Below are positions 52,738 through 64,000 of a DNA stretch of 64,000 nucleotides, in pieces; within the stretch, counting starts at the first letter, position 1, and every line of letters begins with the position of its first letter. Position numbers and translations under genes: made by a program. This DNA is from Nomia melanderi (lineage: Eukaryota > Arthropoda > Insecta > Hymenoptera > Halictidae): positions 21,296,784 to 21,360,783 of the forward strand of contig NC_135000.1 of NCBI RefSeq assembly GCF_051020985.1, in the 5' to 3' direction. A model generated the notes under the pieces. That model saw nothing but the letters and a program-made list of their open reading frames with translations. It was not told the origin of the DNA and searched no databases.

Positions 52738-53716
52738 CTTTATAATAATTATAACGTTATGGCTTTTCTAAAGATTTCAAACAGTATTTAGCAAGTATAA
52801 GCATTTAAATGTTATTCAATTTTCTCGAGTTGAAATTAAATGTCTTTCTGTTGTCAATTGATAATATTTGTATTAAACATAGAGGTAAGACGAGCAGACA
52901 ATTCTTTCCTTTGTTTAGAGAATTATTGATGATAAAGTTGATCTAACGAATGCAGTCGCTGAAGATATTATAAGGCGAGGGGTAAATTATTTGTCTGATT
53001 TTGGGGGTGGTTATCCTGCTCTAGTAAATTTCAATATCTTTAGAAAGAAGATTTCATATTCGAAAAGAAGAAATTGCTATCACATCTCGTCCACCTGAAT
53101 TGTCTGATACGAAAACGTATATTTTCCAAGTGAGATGAGAAGCTTTTAGAAAGCATTTAGGATAGTTCATAAATCCATGTAGCTTTCCTTCTTTGTTCAA
53201 TGTAAGTTACAATCTTTACATATACTTTATACTCTCCGTTACTCGATATATTTCCCTTCCTTTCGTAACGTTACTGCGTACCTTCACGAATAGACAGCGA
53301 GTGATCAGCAAAGTGTTAAGAGAACGACACGTATCTATGTTCCCTCGTATTCGCTGCGTCCCTGCGTTGTCTTGTCCGTACTCACGCGCGAAAATAAGTT
53401 TCCCTCCCCGTTCGCTGCATTATTCATAAAGCCGAACCAGCGACAGTGACTTATTGCGGCTGCCCTCTGGCATGAGGGCCAGAACGATAGGGATTTGAAT
53501 AAATTCAGTTAGATTTTCTGGCCAGCGCTGCGCAACGTGCCCATTCCAGCTTAAAATTCATTGCTCCCTCTGTGCTCGGCTCCTCCAGGCACCTGCTAAT
53601 ATTGAATGCATTGTGAGGAAATTGTTTATGCGCGCTCTTCGCATTCGCATTCTGACGCTGAGCCCGCGGTAACCCTTCAACCTTCGGTCCACGAGTCTCG
53701 GAGAAACCAACGAACG

Positions 53717-53776
53717 CTTCTTCTTCTTTCTTCTATCTCTTCTTCATGTTCTTCGTCTTCTTCCTCTTCTTCTTCT
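53717..53776 (+). repeat. TTC/CT-rich microsatellite
   Basis: An imperfect TTC repeat of about 60 bases, broken by single A or G bases. It gives a spurious poly-serine open frame on the + strand, which I do not treat as a gene. Confidence 0.9.
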
Positions 53777-54048
53777 TGTACTTCTGGATATCGTATTTCA
53801 GCTTGGGACGTACGTTTCGGCTTGTAATAATTCGTCTCGTCCTTGGAATATGTATAGTATATTTATGGAGTCTGGAATAATGTGGGAATAGTGGTGGGAA
53901 GAGAGAGAAACGGCAAGGAATGGAACATTTCGTTTTAAACATGCCACGGTAGTCGTCAAGGAGAATATCTAGTTGGCTGTCTCAGATATGAATATAATAT
54001 TGGACGATTGGTTAAGCAATTTGTTCGAATGGAATATTCAACGATTGG

Positions 54049-54059
54049 TTAACCCTTTG
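54049..54059 (+). mobile_element. TTAACCCTTTG motif, possible piggyBac-like end
   Basis: Same 11-mer as at 20452 and 59902. It overlaps a short duplication of ACGATTGGTTAA (54004 and 54041). No inverted partner was found. Confidence 0.3.
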
Positions 54060-56239
54060 TGAATTGTACTGGCACATATGGCATATTGGTAATATTGAAT
54101 AATTTAGCATTTGATCATTTTATTAGGAAATTTGTAACATTTTTCGTTTATAATTTGTATATTAATGTAATGTTTCAATGCGCAGAGGTTCAAGTCATAC
54201 AATAGAAATTGATGAATTAATGTTTTTTAAAATATGAATACTAAAATGTGAAAAGCTCAGTTTGTGAATACCAATGATGAATTAGTATATTATGAGAACA
54301 GAAATATATCATCTAGTAGTATCAATAAGAAATAGCAGAATTGTTCAGAAAAGATTCTAAGACATTTCATATCTTCCTAAGTATAAGGGAATTTAATGAA
54401 AATAAAACTTTTATCTTCAGAATCTTCATATATTTTTCTCCGCTTTTAAAGAAGCTTAAAGATAAGGTTCTTCCAGAGGCTTTTACGACTTCTCAGTCGT
54501 CTCTCTGCAGACTGTGGAATGAGAATAATATCCTACTAGATGCTTCTCTTCTGAGCAGGGTACTTATTGTTATATGACATTGTTATTAAGATTTTCTTTT
54601 ATATTTAACAACGTTCGTTTGTCTGATTTACGCGATCACATTTTACTTTAAGAATATAAAAACAACTTCTTGTTAAGTACTCTTTTTATATTAACAATAT
54701 AAAAAACCAAGCGCTTCTAGTGACATTCACTGGCATCGTTGAGCCGCTATCATAAAAAAGACGTCTAAAAGAAGAAAAGCGTATATCGTTGCTTCTGTAC
54801 AGTATATACGGTGGAATGACGAAAACTGCTCCGATTTAAACAACAATAAGAATTAATCACGAATAGAGCGCAGTAATGGATTCATCACTGTTGCTTTAGT
54901 TACATGTGAATTACATGAGAATGTCGCGAATATGTACATCCCAGCAGATTGCTAATTTAAGGAGTAGCCCGCATACATACTGCTCACCTTCCACATCTCT
55001 ACTGCTTGCAAAATTCAACTCAACTCGGAAGGAATTACAAGCCTACAGTCATAAGGTAGATACAGTTTCACTTCGCAAGAATCTCATTTTAACATAAAAA
55101 AGTGTAATAAATAGTATCATTCAGTTTTTTGATATTCATTTTAATCATAATCATTGACTGATAGATTTCATGTCTACCTACAAATATGAATTCTTTTACA
55201 TGATCTTATAAAAATAAAGATTCAACAAATCATTATATACTCTACATTTAGGTAACTATAACATTACACACATATCTAGAGAAATATTTAGTATGTCATG
55301 AAATCTGCAATTCACTGATAACAATACCACAAAACAGCTCACAATTCTACCAATTCTACCACGAACTTCGCCATACATGTGTCAACGTTAATACGGACAC
55401 AATTCCCTATAATAGCTTCCGTTGTTTAACACGAAACAAGATTGAACTGAACAAAAGTAGATTCCGCAACAATCATGAATTCAAATTCCGTTCTCGGCGG
55501 GTTACGGAATTGCAGGGTAAAATTGAAAGCACGGTTTCCTGTTTTCATATGGTTCCGCGTGGCAGCCCAGCATCAGCAATGGAATTCTTTATTTCCGTGG
55601 GAAAGGGAATACGATACGGAAACAAAAGGGCTGGACGAAAATCGTCGGAGTCCTAAGGGAGCCGAAAGACGCTCGGTGCTCAGTAAAGTTGTCGCCAAGA
55701 TATAGCGGGATCCTAAACTCGAACCGGCATTAAACGTGTTTCAAATGATATGGCAAACAAATTGACAAAAATATAATCCGATTGTAATTCAAAATAAAAT
55801 TATCATCGGTACCTTTGATGTGATTTTAGATTCTGTAGTATCACTTAATACCAACTCTGAAGTGTTTAGGTTCTTCCTTAACATTCTGCATTGAGATCGC
55901 GTAAAATTACTCTGTTTTGTATATCAGTGTTTTAAATATATGCTTAACACTTTTATTATCACGTTACCAAAATTCAGGTGACACGATACTTTGTGTAGAC
56001 TTAGAATCTAATATCGTAACTGGTATATCGAACATACTGAATTTCGTTGAACCGGCGAAAAGCAAGGAGATTCTTCAAACCAAAGAATGTCGACTTCTCA
56101 ATTTCCATTTAACAAGATTGTTTCGACTGTATGAGATTTCGATAACTGCTTATTACGGAACGTGTGAAGGGGCAGTATTTCAAGAAAATTTATATCGATT
56201 TTGGTTGACACAATTGTACATATAGTACCCTGATTCTGT

Positions 56240-56446
56240 TTTAGAAGTTCTAACATTCAAGATTTCCACGAACAAACGTCTATTCTTCTAGGAGCAATAG
56301 AATACAGTGAAAAATAAGTGTCTTTAAATTTAATGTTACTTTAGAACTTCTAACTTCCAAGATTTCTATGAAGAAACATCTATTTTTCTAAAAACAATAA
56401 AATACAGAGTACAACGAGTGTTTGCGAAATTTAACATTGATTTAGA
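56240..56446 (+). repeat. Tandem duplication, 100-base unit, two copies plus a start
   Basis: TTTAGA starts the units at 56240, 56340 and 56441. The first two share TTCTAAC, CAAGATTTC, RAACRTCTAT and AACAATARAATACAG-type blocks in order. Its length matches the array at 24956 but the sequence is unrelated. Confidence 0.85.
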
Positions 56447-57746
56447 GTCTTGTTATATACCGACGATGACTGTACGTGCGCTGTTCGCGGTTGATTGTCG
56501 CGCGGAGAGAACGCCTTCCGGGCGCGAACGGGTAATTCCGTGAACGGGTGCGGTTTCAAGGTGAATAGACAATCGAAAGTCCTCGAGCGGCGGGTATATG
56601 CGGCCGGCATTCGGGGAGCAATTGCTGTCGTTTCATCGACAGCGTCGTCCATCAAATCGAAGCATCCTGGCCAGTCCTGAACGGGACACTGATACTACGG
56701 GACGCCTGGTTGCGGCGGGGTTTGCGCTTCGCCCGTAAACCGATGGCAGCGTAGTGCGGCCGACAACAGGCGAAGCTTCATTTCGAAAATGGGTCCGATG
56801 GGAACACCTACGCGGCTGCTTTTCCTGATCGCTCCCCTGTCTTCCGGAAATCGATGACCCGTGGCGGAAGCACTTCCACGAAGACAACGTGAGGTCTTCT
56901 CAAGCATCGTTGATGAAACGGAATGCTCGTGAAGGAGATTTCTGTAAAATTTCTATTCCCCGTTGTATTGTCACCCTTTACTTCATTTCCTGCTACTTTT
57001 CGAGTATTTTGGGAATCATTCGGCGTTTGGAAATGAATATTGAAAGGAGTGAACACGTACTTGAGATAGTAAAGATGAATGATGAAGTATAGCAGTTGAA
57101 TAATTGGTTGGCAAATATAACCAAAGGAACTTATACTTTTGAATGATTGGAAACATCAAATGATTGTCAATCTATATGAAAAATATTCAAATACGAAGTC
57201 GGTTATTTACTAGAGATATAAATGTTGAAAATTACCTTACTCCTTCAGAATTCCCAAAAACACCAGTCAAACTTCTTTCAATATTATCCAATCGCTGATC
57301 CCAAAACTTCCGCGAAATCAAGAAATCAAATTTCACGCCCACACCGTCTCAAACCAGTCCCACCTCGAGTCCACCGCATGGAACCTCGTCCCCGGGATTT
57401 GCAAATGGCTGTCCTACGTCAGATGGAACCACGTCTCACGGTACACAGAATCGAAATAAAAGCACCCTGTCAGAAAATCCAATTTACCTTTGAATGTAGA
57501 GCAGAGGAGCGCGTGTTCTCCGAGCGAAAAAACTTTCATCGTGCGACACCTTCATTTCGTACCTGCGACGAGCGTAATTGACGCCGGAACAGGATTCGGG
57601 GTCGGCAGGGGGAAGCTTAAAACAAGAAAAAAAACTGAAAGGGAGGGAGAAAAAAGGAGAAAAAATGTGTCCGGACTGGGACACTCGTCCTATTCCCTTT
57701 GATCAATCAGACCAGCGTTTCGCGGACGTGACGTAGCATCTGCGGT

Positions 57747-57815
57747 GGACCGAGACCCGGGCTCGGTCCCGTGGCGGTGGCCATCGCTACGCTACGAAGT
57801 TCGCCGCGCGGCGAA
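57747..57815. promoter_or_regulatory. Two GC palindromes in a GC-rich block
   Basis: GGACCGAG...CTCGGTCC (57747-57769) is an inverted repeat with 8-base arms. TTCGCCGCGCGGCGAA (57800-57815) is a perfect 16-base palindrome. They are 30 bases apart. They could be factor sites or RNA hairpins. Confidence 0.4.
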
Positions 57816-59236
57816 GTTTGCCCGGTTGCGTTTGAAGTCTTTGCCCTCGGCTTCTTATCATGCTCCCCGCATACCCTAACCCGCTACGGAACCACCCGAA
57901 CGCCTCCGCTTCTCTTCCACGACCTGCGAAACATTTCAATTACTTAGGTACCAGCTTCCCGCCGCCCACTGGCCGCCTCCCTTTCGTTTCTCTCCATTAG
58001 CGAGCAACTTCGTACCCCTTTTGCAGCCGGTGTACCGTGAAATCTCGGCGTTGATTTTGTCTCGGAAGGAAGGAGGAAGCTTTCCTCGTGAGACGGTCCG
58101 GCGAATTATTGAAAAATCGGCCGAGGCACTTCTTCATCCGAACGGCGCGCCGTTGGAACACCCGGTGTTCAGAGTTATTTTTATAACTCTGTCTAATATA
58201 ATATTATACTAGAATGAAGTATTATTGCTCGCAGCTGTGGTAGCTACAATTTGTATTCGCATTTCTTAGATGGACGTGAATTTAAAAATTTTGCGATACA
58301 TTTGGTGTAGTTCGGAGTTGTTTTTGAATTAAGAATTACGAGGCGGAAGTCTGCCATGTGAAGTTATCCGATTTTCGAGGGTATTTTTATATATTTTTTT
58401 AACGTTGTTACAATGTTTTCACTTGATACCGGAATGCTGGCTGTATTTTGTGATGCGACAGTTTTGTGGAGTGAGATACGTGTACAGCGGTTGGAAGAAC
58501 CAATTAAATGTAGGAGAAAGGTTAATAGGAAAAATAATTGTTGGTGACCGTACAGCAACAATAGAATGCAACATTCGATATACCTTTCGTTATTTCATCG
58601 TTTTGTATAAAATTTGAAATTTATTTCAAATGAGAATCGGTAAAATCATATTTTTTTTAAATATCTACAGAGTTCAATTACTGTTTTCGATGAGTAAAAA
58701 TAATAACAGTCTGTCAAAGAAAACAGCCTAAATTTTGATTTTCTATTGAAAGGAATTGTTACGGTGAAATGTTTATGAATTGATATTTTCTAAATATAAA
58801 TAAATATTAATCTTCAAGCGTTCAATTACGAAAAATAAGTCCTAAATAATAGCTTCACGACAATACAGATTTTGATTGCGGGGTGATTCTTGTATTATTC
58901 GTGAATCACGAACGACGGTCCCCGTCGTGGTTCACGGTCGCGATAAGTTCTGCGGTAATATCTCCCCACGGTAATAAAAGTGCGATCGCAGAAAGCGAAA
59001 GTATTTATATCATTGCGTGGACGTATCTCATGGTGCCTTGAACGCATGCTGAAAATTCACGGAGCACGAGTGGCGGCCTGGGAGTTGAGAGCTCCCAGGG
59101 TTCTCCGAAACTTTGGCAATATATCTTTTTATCAGGGCTTGGATAAAGTATCGGAGGGAAAGACTTACTAATATTCTGGCTTATCGTTGCAGAAGTCCCG
59201 CAGCGAGGAAATAAAATTCCAACATAACAGTCGCGA

Positions 59237-59245
59237 TTAACCCTT
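59237..59245 (+). mobile_element. TTAACCCTT motif, possible left end of a decayed element
   Basis: TTAACCCTTCAACCG could pair loosely with the right end at 59638-59654, which would give an element of about 418 bases. The match between these two ends is poor. Confidence 0.25.
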
Positions 59246-59637
59246 CAACCGCTCTTAACCACAGTCAACTATTTAAACAATTTTAATTCGAATTCAAATA
59301 AAAATGAAAGTTATACTACCGTGCACGATAATTATCGCAACACACTTGCCGATGGAAATTATAAAGTAAACATATTTGCGTCGACTATTTGTTAATTTTT
59401 CATCATTTCGGAATGTTCCAATAAAATCAAGAAATACCATTTGTGTAACGTTCTCAATTAATATCAAATATTGCCACTGCTATGAGGATTTGTTTACGCG
59501 AACGGCAACGCTTGTAAATTGTTTAATATCATTGACGTTGTTAATACAATATCATTAAAAACATTAAATAGTATTTTACCACCACTAACATTTGATTTTA
59601 GCAAAAATTCCAACACAGAGAAAATAGAAAATCATTC

Positions 59638-59654
59638 GACATTCAATGTGTTAA
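59638..59654 (-). mobile_element. Transposon right end related to the 39165 element
   Basis: GACATTCAATGTGTTAA differs from GACAGTCAACGTGTTAA (39389-39405) at two of 17 positions, including the terminal TTAA. This is good evidence for a second member of the same terminal-repeat family, although its left end is not certain. Confidence 0.5.
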
Positions 59655-59901
59655 AGCCGTACCATCAAAAGTCAAATACATCGCGGTCGGTATAGTGACC
59701 ACACCAGTGGCCATTCATCTCGTTAAAGTGGACCAGTAACCACTCTCCGTTTGACCGCTGAAAAGCATTCAAGTTTCGTGTTCGCACAAGCTCGATAAAT
59801 ATTTTTCCTTTGCATCGCTTGCACGTAACCGTGTAGCCTGATCGAAACTTCGGCGAAACATGCTTGCATTGGAGTACCCCAGACACGCTGTATCTACACG
59901 A

Positions 59902-60208
59902 TTAACCCTTTGAGTGCCAATGAAAACTGTTCTATACTTACGAGAAACGTCAAACGATAATAAGTAAAAATCATGAGTGTAGAAAAAGATTTTATCTTTC
60001 AGTTAATTGTGAGTTAAAATTAACCAAATTTCACACAATACGGATTACCTATTGGACATTGTTTATTATTAAGAAAATCATTAAAAAATTCAAAAGATTT
60101 AACAAAAGAAATCAAATCATAACAGATACACGTTTATCAAGATATAACAAATTGATTTTACCACTTTCCACATGTGTATGAGTAATATATCTCTTTTGGC
60201 ACTTACAG
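59902..60208. mobile_element. Possible decayed TTAA-type element
   Basis: The left end is TTAACCCTTTGAGTGCCAA. About 300 bases to the right, the minus strand of 60194-60210 reads GTAAGTGCCAAAAG, which shares AGTGCCAA, but the terminal TTAA is lost. The interior is AT-rich without open frames. Confidence 0.3.
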
Positions 60209-60219
60209 TATCAAAATGC

Positions 60220-62040
60220 CAATACACTTAGGACAAAGAGGGACATTTCGGCTGTATAAAGGGCGGCCTATTCAAATATATTCGAATACCAGTGAAGTAA
60301 CCGCGAATAATCCATCGAACACGGATTTTATTAAATTACACCGCTCGAAATGTCCCCGCGGGTGGTCGAGTTTCGCCGGTAAGCGAACAAAAAGGGGCCA
60401 TCTTGGAATAACCTCGTTAATTCGAGCGTAACAATGGGCTCGATTAATCTTTCGGTTTTACCGTCGCGCCGGGCCCTTGACTTTTTCCCTCTGTTGCCTC
60501 CGTCTTTTTCTTTTTTCACCCGGTAACGTACCGCTGCCCATATCGGAATACCGATGGCGCTCCCACTCGCGCGCGCGTACACCATTTTTTTAACGCTCGA
60601 ATATCTTTCCCGCCTAAGTCGCGATTTCCATAAAAAAGATTTAGACCCGGCATCTGCGCGGCTCGAGCCCGGACTTCATAATTATTCATAACATGCAAAT
60701 GTACGCGAAATGTCAGTCCTTTCGCCTGCCACGCGGCGGAAAAAAAGAACGAGCCCCTCGTCAACGCACGGACACCATTCCCTACGCCGTTCGATTCCGA
60801 AATAGACGACGGGGGCTCGGGGCCACGGGAAAATGGAGAACGGAAAGGTATGCGCTGGAGGACGTCTCGATTGGCTTCATCGGTTTTCATTATTGCGCCG
60901 TTGTATCGCCGACCCGATAAAATGTTACTTCGAACAATTTATATTGGTAACAACAGAACACTCGTTCGATTCTTCTTGCGAAGGGTTCGGAGTGCGACAA
61001 GGGACGTTCACGTGTTTGCGCACTTGATAAATTGAGCTCGAAATGCCTCGAGTTCGTTACTGATCAATGACATAAGACTAGAAATATTGGATTCGACAAA
61101 CGTTCTTGTACTTTTAAATTAATTCAAAGCAAGTTCCACCTTTTCCATACCTATGGAACTAAAGAATCATCTATAGAAAACAATCTTCTAATAATAATAC
61201 AAATAACGAAATCAATAAAATTAATAAAATTACGAAATTCAATTTCTAATTCAAAATCTAATATTTAAAACTATCTCTTCCAATACTACCGATACACCAT
61301 ATTCGATAAACAATACGTTTCAAAATAAATCGTTGGAAATAACACCTCCAGATCTCTAACCAATGAAATCCATGAGTCAGTCAAGGAATATCTATACTCA
61401 CTAGAGAAACACAGAACCAAAAATAGGATCACGTGTAGAAAAAACTGCCGTATCAATGAATGTTCATTACCTTCCTACGGTTTACTTTCGCCGTAGCTTC
61501 ACCTGGCCGAGTTCAGTTCAGCCTCTTCCCTCTCCGTAGTATCAACGGGGCAGACGCAGTTTCTTCGTCACGAGGGGTTGCCTGCTCCGCCGGCAGCAAA
61601 ACAAAAGGGGCGATTAAACGGAACAGCGAATCCGTCACGGGTTCCGCCCGGCTCCGCGCGCCCGTCCCACCCTTTATTTGTATTAGTCCGCCCGCCCCTT
61701 CGGCGATGCAGTCGCGAGACAGCACGAAAATCCTCTCACGGCGAGTAATTTTGTCGCAGGCGAGCGTCCCGCTTAACCCGGAAGTCGGCTCCTACTGGGC
61801 TGGAGATTTACTTACAATCTCTGGGCGATAAGCTGCACGGCAACGTGCTCGCCCGTTACCCTGGGCCCCCGGAAGCGTTACGATATACGGGCCAACAGAC
61901 GCGTGACCCCCGGATGACGGTCTCGTACGGAATTTTCGGTTACCCGGGAATTCCCATCCTTTTCCGTGCATCGAAGAATGATCTGGTTCCCCGGCTGGAA
62001 TAATCGGGGATGAATCTTGCACTGCGGATTTGACGCTAAA
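60220..62040. other. GC-rich region without a gene
   Basis: Two islands (about 60220-61040 and 61470-62040) are separated by an AT-rich gap. ATGCAAAT (60693-60700) is one octamer site. A TATAAAG (60255) stands alone. Open frames of 60-125 codons overlap on both strands with no known domain. Confidence 0.45.
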
Positions 62041-64000
62041 CGTGGAGACGGTTACTGTACGCTTTATTATATTATTTCTGGAAACATAGCTGCTCGCTTG
62101 TACGGCTTTTGGGAATTAGAGTTTCAGGAATAGGGAATTAGAATATGAATTCGTGCAATTGCATTAATCAAAAGTAATAGGAACTGTTGCCGAATAATAT
62201 TTGTAACATTTAATATCCGTCGCTTTGCGTTCAATATCTGTTTGGGTTTGCATATTGCTTAGATTTAGTAGCGTAAGCAGATTTGTGGTATATTTGATTT
62301 TTCAAAACTTGAGAAACATTATTTAAGGGATAGGTGTTCTTATCGTCCGTCGTGTTTTTGAATTAAATGATTGATTACATTAGAGCGTCACACGTAATAT
62401 TTTAAGGTCCAAAATAACACGTACCGCGTGGTGCAATGTGCATATTTCGTCAGTGAAACTTGGCTTGTGAAAAATGTAATCAAGCGTAAAAATACATAAC
62501 GCACCGCAGCGTCGCATCGAGTTAGTTGGAACGGGCGAGCGGTGATTAAAAATGAAATGTCCGAAAAACCGTACCGCCAACGGTCATTTAATCGAGGAGA
62601 TGGTTCTCCGTCGCGGTGCACTTTCCCGTATCGAAAATGGTGCTCCGGCCAGCTGCGTTCACGGACCAGTGCACCCATAAACGTCCCGCGATGGAATCAA
62701 TCGGTGGGGGACAATGTAGTCGCGGAATGGAGCTCGCTTTAATCAAGCCGGGGCCGCGAGATTGAAATTAGTAAGAATAGATTTCAGCCAGGAAGTGCGC
62801 CGTTTCGATTAATTAAATTTGATTTCCGTGAATTAGTCGTCTGAAGGCAATGAAACTCTCCTCGGTAACATCCGCTGCCAGTAGAATAACCGGCGAATTG
62901 GCTGTTAGAAACTGTCGAGCTGCGGCATCCAAGTTACAAGTTAATTATCTTTCGGCAAACAGGACGTTCAATGCACTTCCTTTCTTTCTGATAGTCCTGT
63001 AATACAAACGGAAACGAGCTTGACGAGTGCGGACTGCAATCAACGAGATGAGCAACTAAGGATAATATTTGACTATCCTGCCAACTATGGAATGCACTTA
63101 CTTTTGATTCATTGATGGAAGTCTGGTCTCGAGTCTCCAATTTTTTGAAGAGGTAGTTCAAATACATCAAATGCAACATACGTATCAAATATTACTCGAA
63201 TATATCAATGCAAAAAATTTCCGAAAAAATTGACTTTCTCTTGTACTTTTTCTTACCTTGTTTCCATCTACCTTCATTATTAATGAAAACATATTCTATC
63301 TACTCATTTCTATCTATTTTAGAATCTCCAGACAAACCTAAGCGTTTACACATTAACCTGCATTAAACTAAACTGCAATTTTCCGCATTAAGGGCTCCGT
63401 TGCAACGAAACAACTCAATTAAAATTTATTCACCCTTCAAGCACCTATCATTCTAAAAAATCCTCTACCATAAGTGCACAAAATCCGTCTTCTAATTATA
63501 TTAAACTCATAAAACATCCTTCACACAGTTAGTCGCAACTACACCAATAAAATTTCCAACATTCAATCACCACAACTCGTAGATCACGAATCCTCCATCC
63601 CGATTCCCATGAAGCCTCTACGGACACTATCAGCTTCATGGAGAATTTATCACATCAATGACCCGTCATCTTCGAATTCCCTTCCCAATCCTCCAAGCAT
63701 ACGTCCGCTAAACCCGCCGCTCGTCTCGATGAGCTACAACTCAGCGCCGGTGTAACTCTCACGCGACACCCCCGCGAGACCATTTCTCATTCCGACTGCC
63801 TAACGGGCTCGCCCAGACTTCTGAAAGAAAAAGCTGGTGGGGCTGAAGCAGCCGGCGGCACGCGAACGAGCCAGGGACATCGGGGAACCAGAAGAATTCA
63901 TTCGACCCCGGGTAACGGGCGAGGCGAGAAAGTTTGCGCGGCGATAACTCATCGTTCACACCTTATTTACCTAGTCCCCTGTCACGGGGCTGAGTCGATC

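Larger units (their letters stand above)
1..64000 (+). other. Body of a kainate-type glutamate receptor gene, partial at both ends
   Basis: Two exons on the + strand show that the gene runs left to right through the window. Kainate receptors are ligand-gated cation channels of the plasma membrane, acting at synapses as tetramers. Each subunit has an amino-terminal domain, a two-lobed glutamate-binding domain, three membrane helices with a re-entrant pore loop, and a cytoplasmic tail, about 900 residues in all. Only 113 complete codons plus two split codons are present here, all from the amino-terminal domain. The rest must lie beyond both edges. I infer that the whole window is inside the gene because the upstream exon starts mid-codon, so at least one coding exon lies to its left and none is visible in 1-22684. 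It is less certain that the far left of the window is intron rather than 5' flank, since an upstream exon could be too short or diverged for me to see. Confidence 0.8.
48363..64000 (+). other. Start of the next intron, at least 15.6 kb
   Basis: It begins with the GTGAGT donor and runs off the window. It lies between two bases of an arginine codon and the missing third base, so the intron is phase 2. GC-rich islands lie near 48800-49320, 49840-50350, 50990-51640, 52290-52740, 53270-53700, 55440-55720, 56460-56940, 57300-58190, 58880-59170, 60210-61040, 61470-62050, 62380-62950 and 63580-64000. AT-rich runs lie at 49540-49780, 51950-52280, 54050-54740, 55090-55330, 58580-58850, 59930-60200 and 61090-61340. 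Named contents are the TTC-rich tract, the ~100-base duplication at 56240, the TTAA-type ends and the two GC palindromes near 57750-57815. No further receptor exon was recognised. Confidence 0.85.

Noticed and set aside
53606..53827. Serine-rich 73-codon frame
   Set aside because: It is the translation of the TTC microsatellite.
55917..56225. 102-codon + strand frame with an acceptor-like TTCAG at 55978, considered as a further receptor exon
   Set aside because: The translation lacks every expected feature of the next amino-terminal-domain segment, no good donor follows, and the phase does not fit the CG| end of the preceding exon with any conserved reading.
60253..60265. TATAAAGGGCGG as a second core promoter
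   Set aside because: No initiator-like site, open frame or splice donor downstream looks credible.
1..64000. tRNA, rRNA, CRISPR or operon-like structures
   Set aside because: No tRNA-like A and B box pair, no rRNA, and no regularly spaced repeat with unique spacers was seen. The window is clearly eukaryotic intron-rich DNA.

Overview
This is eukaryotic nuclear DNA, almost entirely non-coding. The only coding sequence I can support is two exons of one gene on the + strand: a kainate-type ionotropic glutamate receptor, at 22685-22869 and 48205-48362. Both encode part of the extracellular amino-terminal domain. They join in phase 0 across a single intron of 25,335 bases. The exact protein style (FGPQS loop, SICDTMEIPH, WGWKSFTIIYE) is that of insect kainate 2-type receptors. 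The long introns, the abundant un-depleted CpG and the sharp alternation of GC-rich and AT-rich blocks suggest a hymenopteran, most likely a bee. The order is an inference; an insect is a safer claim.

Layout: 1-22684 is intron or 5' flank with no exon seen; 22685-22869 is the upstream exon; 22870-48204 is the giant intron; 48205-48362 is the downstream exon; 48363-64000 is the start of the next intron. The signal peptide, the first part of the amino-terminal domain, the ligand-binding halves S1/S2, the pore and the C-terminal tail all lie outside the window. The gene is therefore certainly longer than the window.

The non-coding DNA is a mosaic. GC-rich, CpG-rich islands of roughly 0.3-2.5 kb (for example 6230-7150, 14850-15700, 32000-34450, 60220-62040) alternate with AT-rich stretches (for example 3720-4300, 21780-22620, 37150-37550, 43990-44560). 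One 120-base stretch (32221-32340) is 65% GC and another (3781-3900) is 19% GC. Most open frames longer than 100 codons fall in the GC-rich islands, where stop codons are rare, and none looks like a protein family.

Mobile and repeat content is small and old. There is one TTAA-bounded inverted-repeat element at 39165-39405 (a piggyBac-like MITE), a scatter of TTAACCCTTTG-type ends, three unrelated tandem arrays with ~93-100-base periods, a 17-base minisatellite, and CT, TTC and CG microsatellites. Candidate regulatory structure includes an inverted pair of POU octamer sites at 22-57, two clusters of homeodomain-type TAAT motifs (13850-14010 and 45590-45900), a TATA-like core promoter at 27582, and several perfect palindromes. 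I found no complete undescribed biological system here, no rRNA, tRNA or CRISPR array, and no nested protein gene that I can defend.
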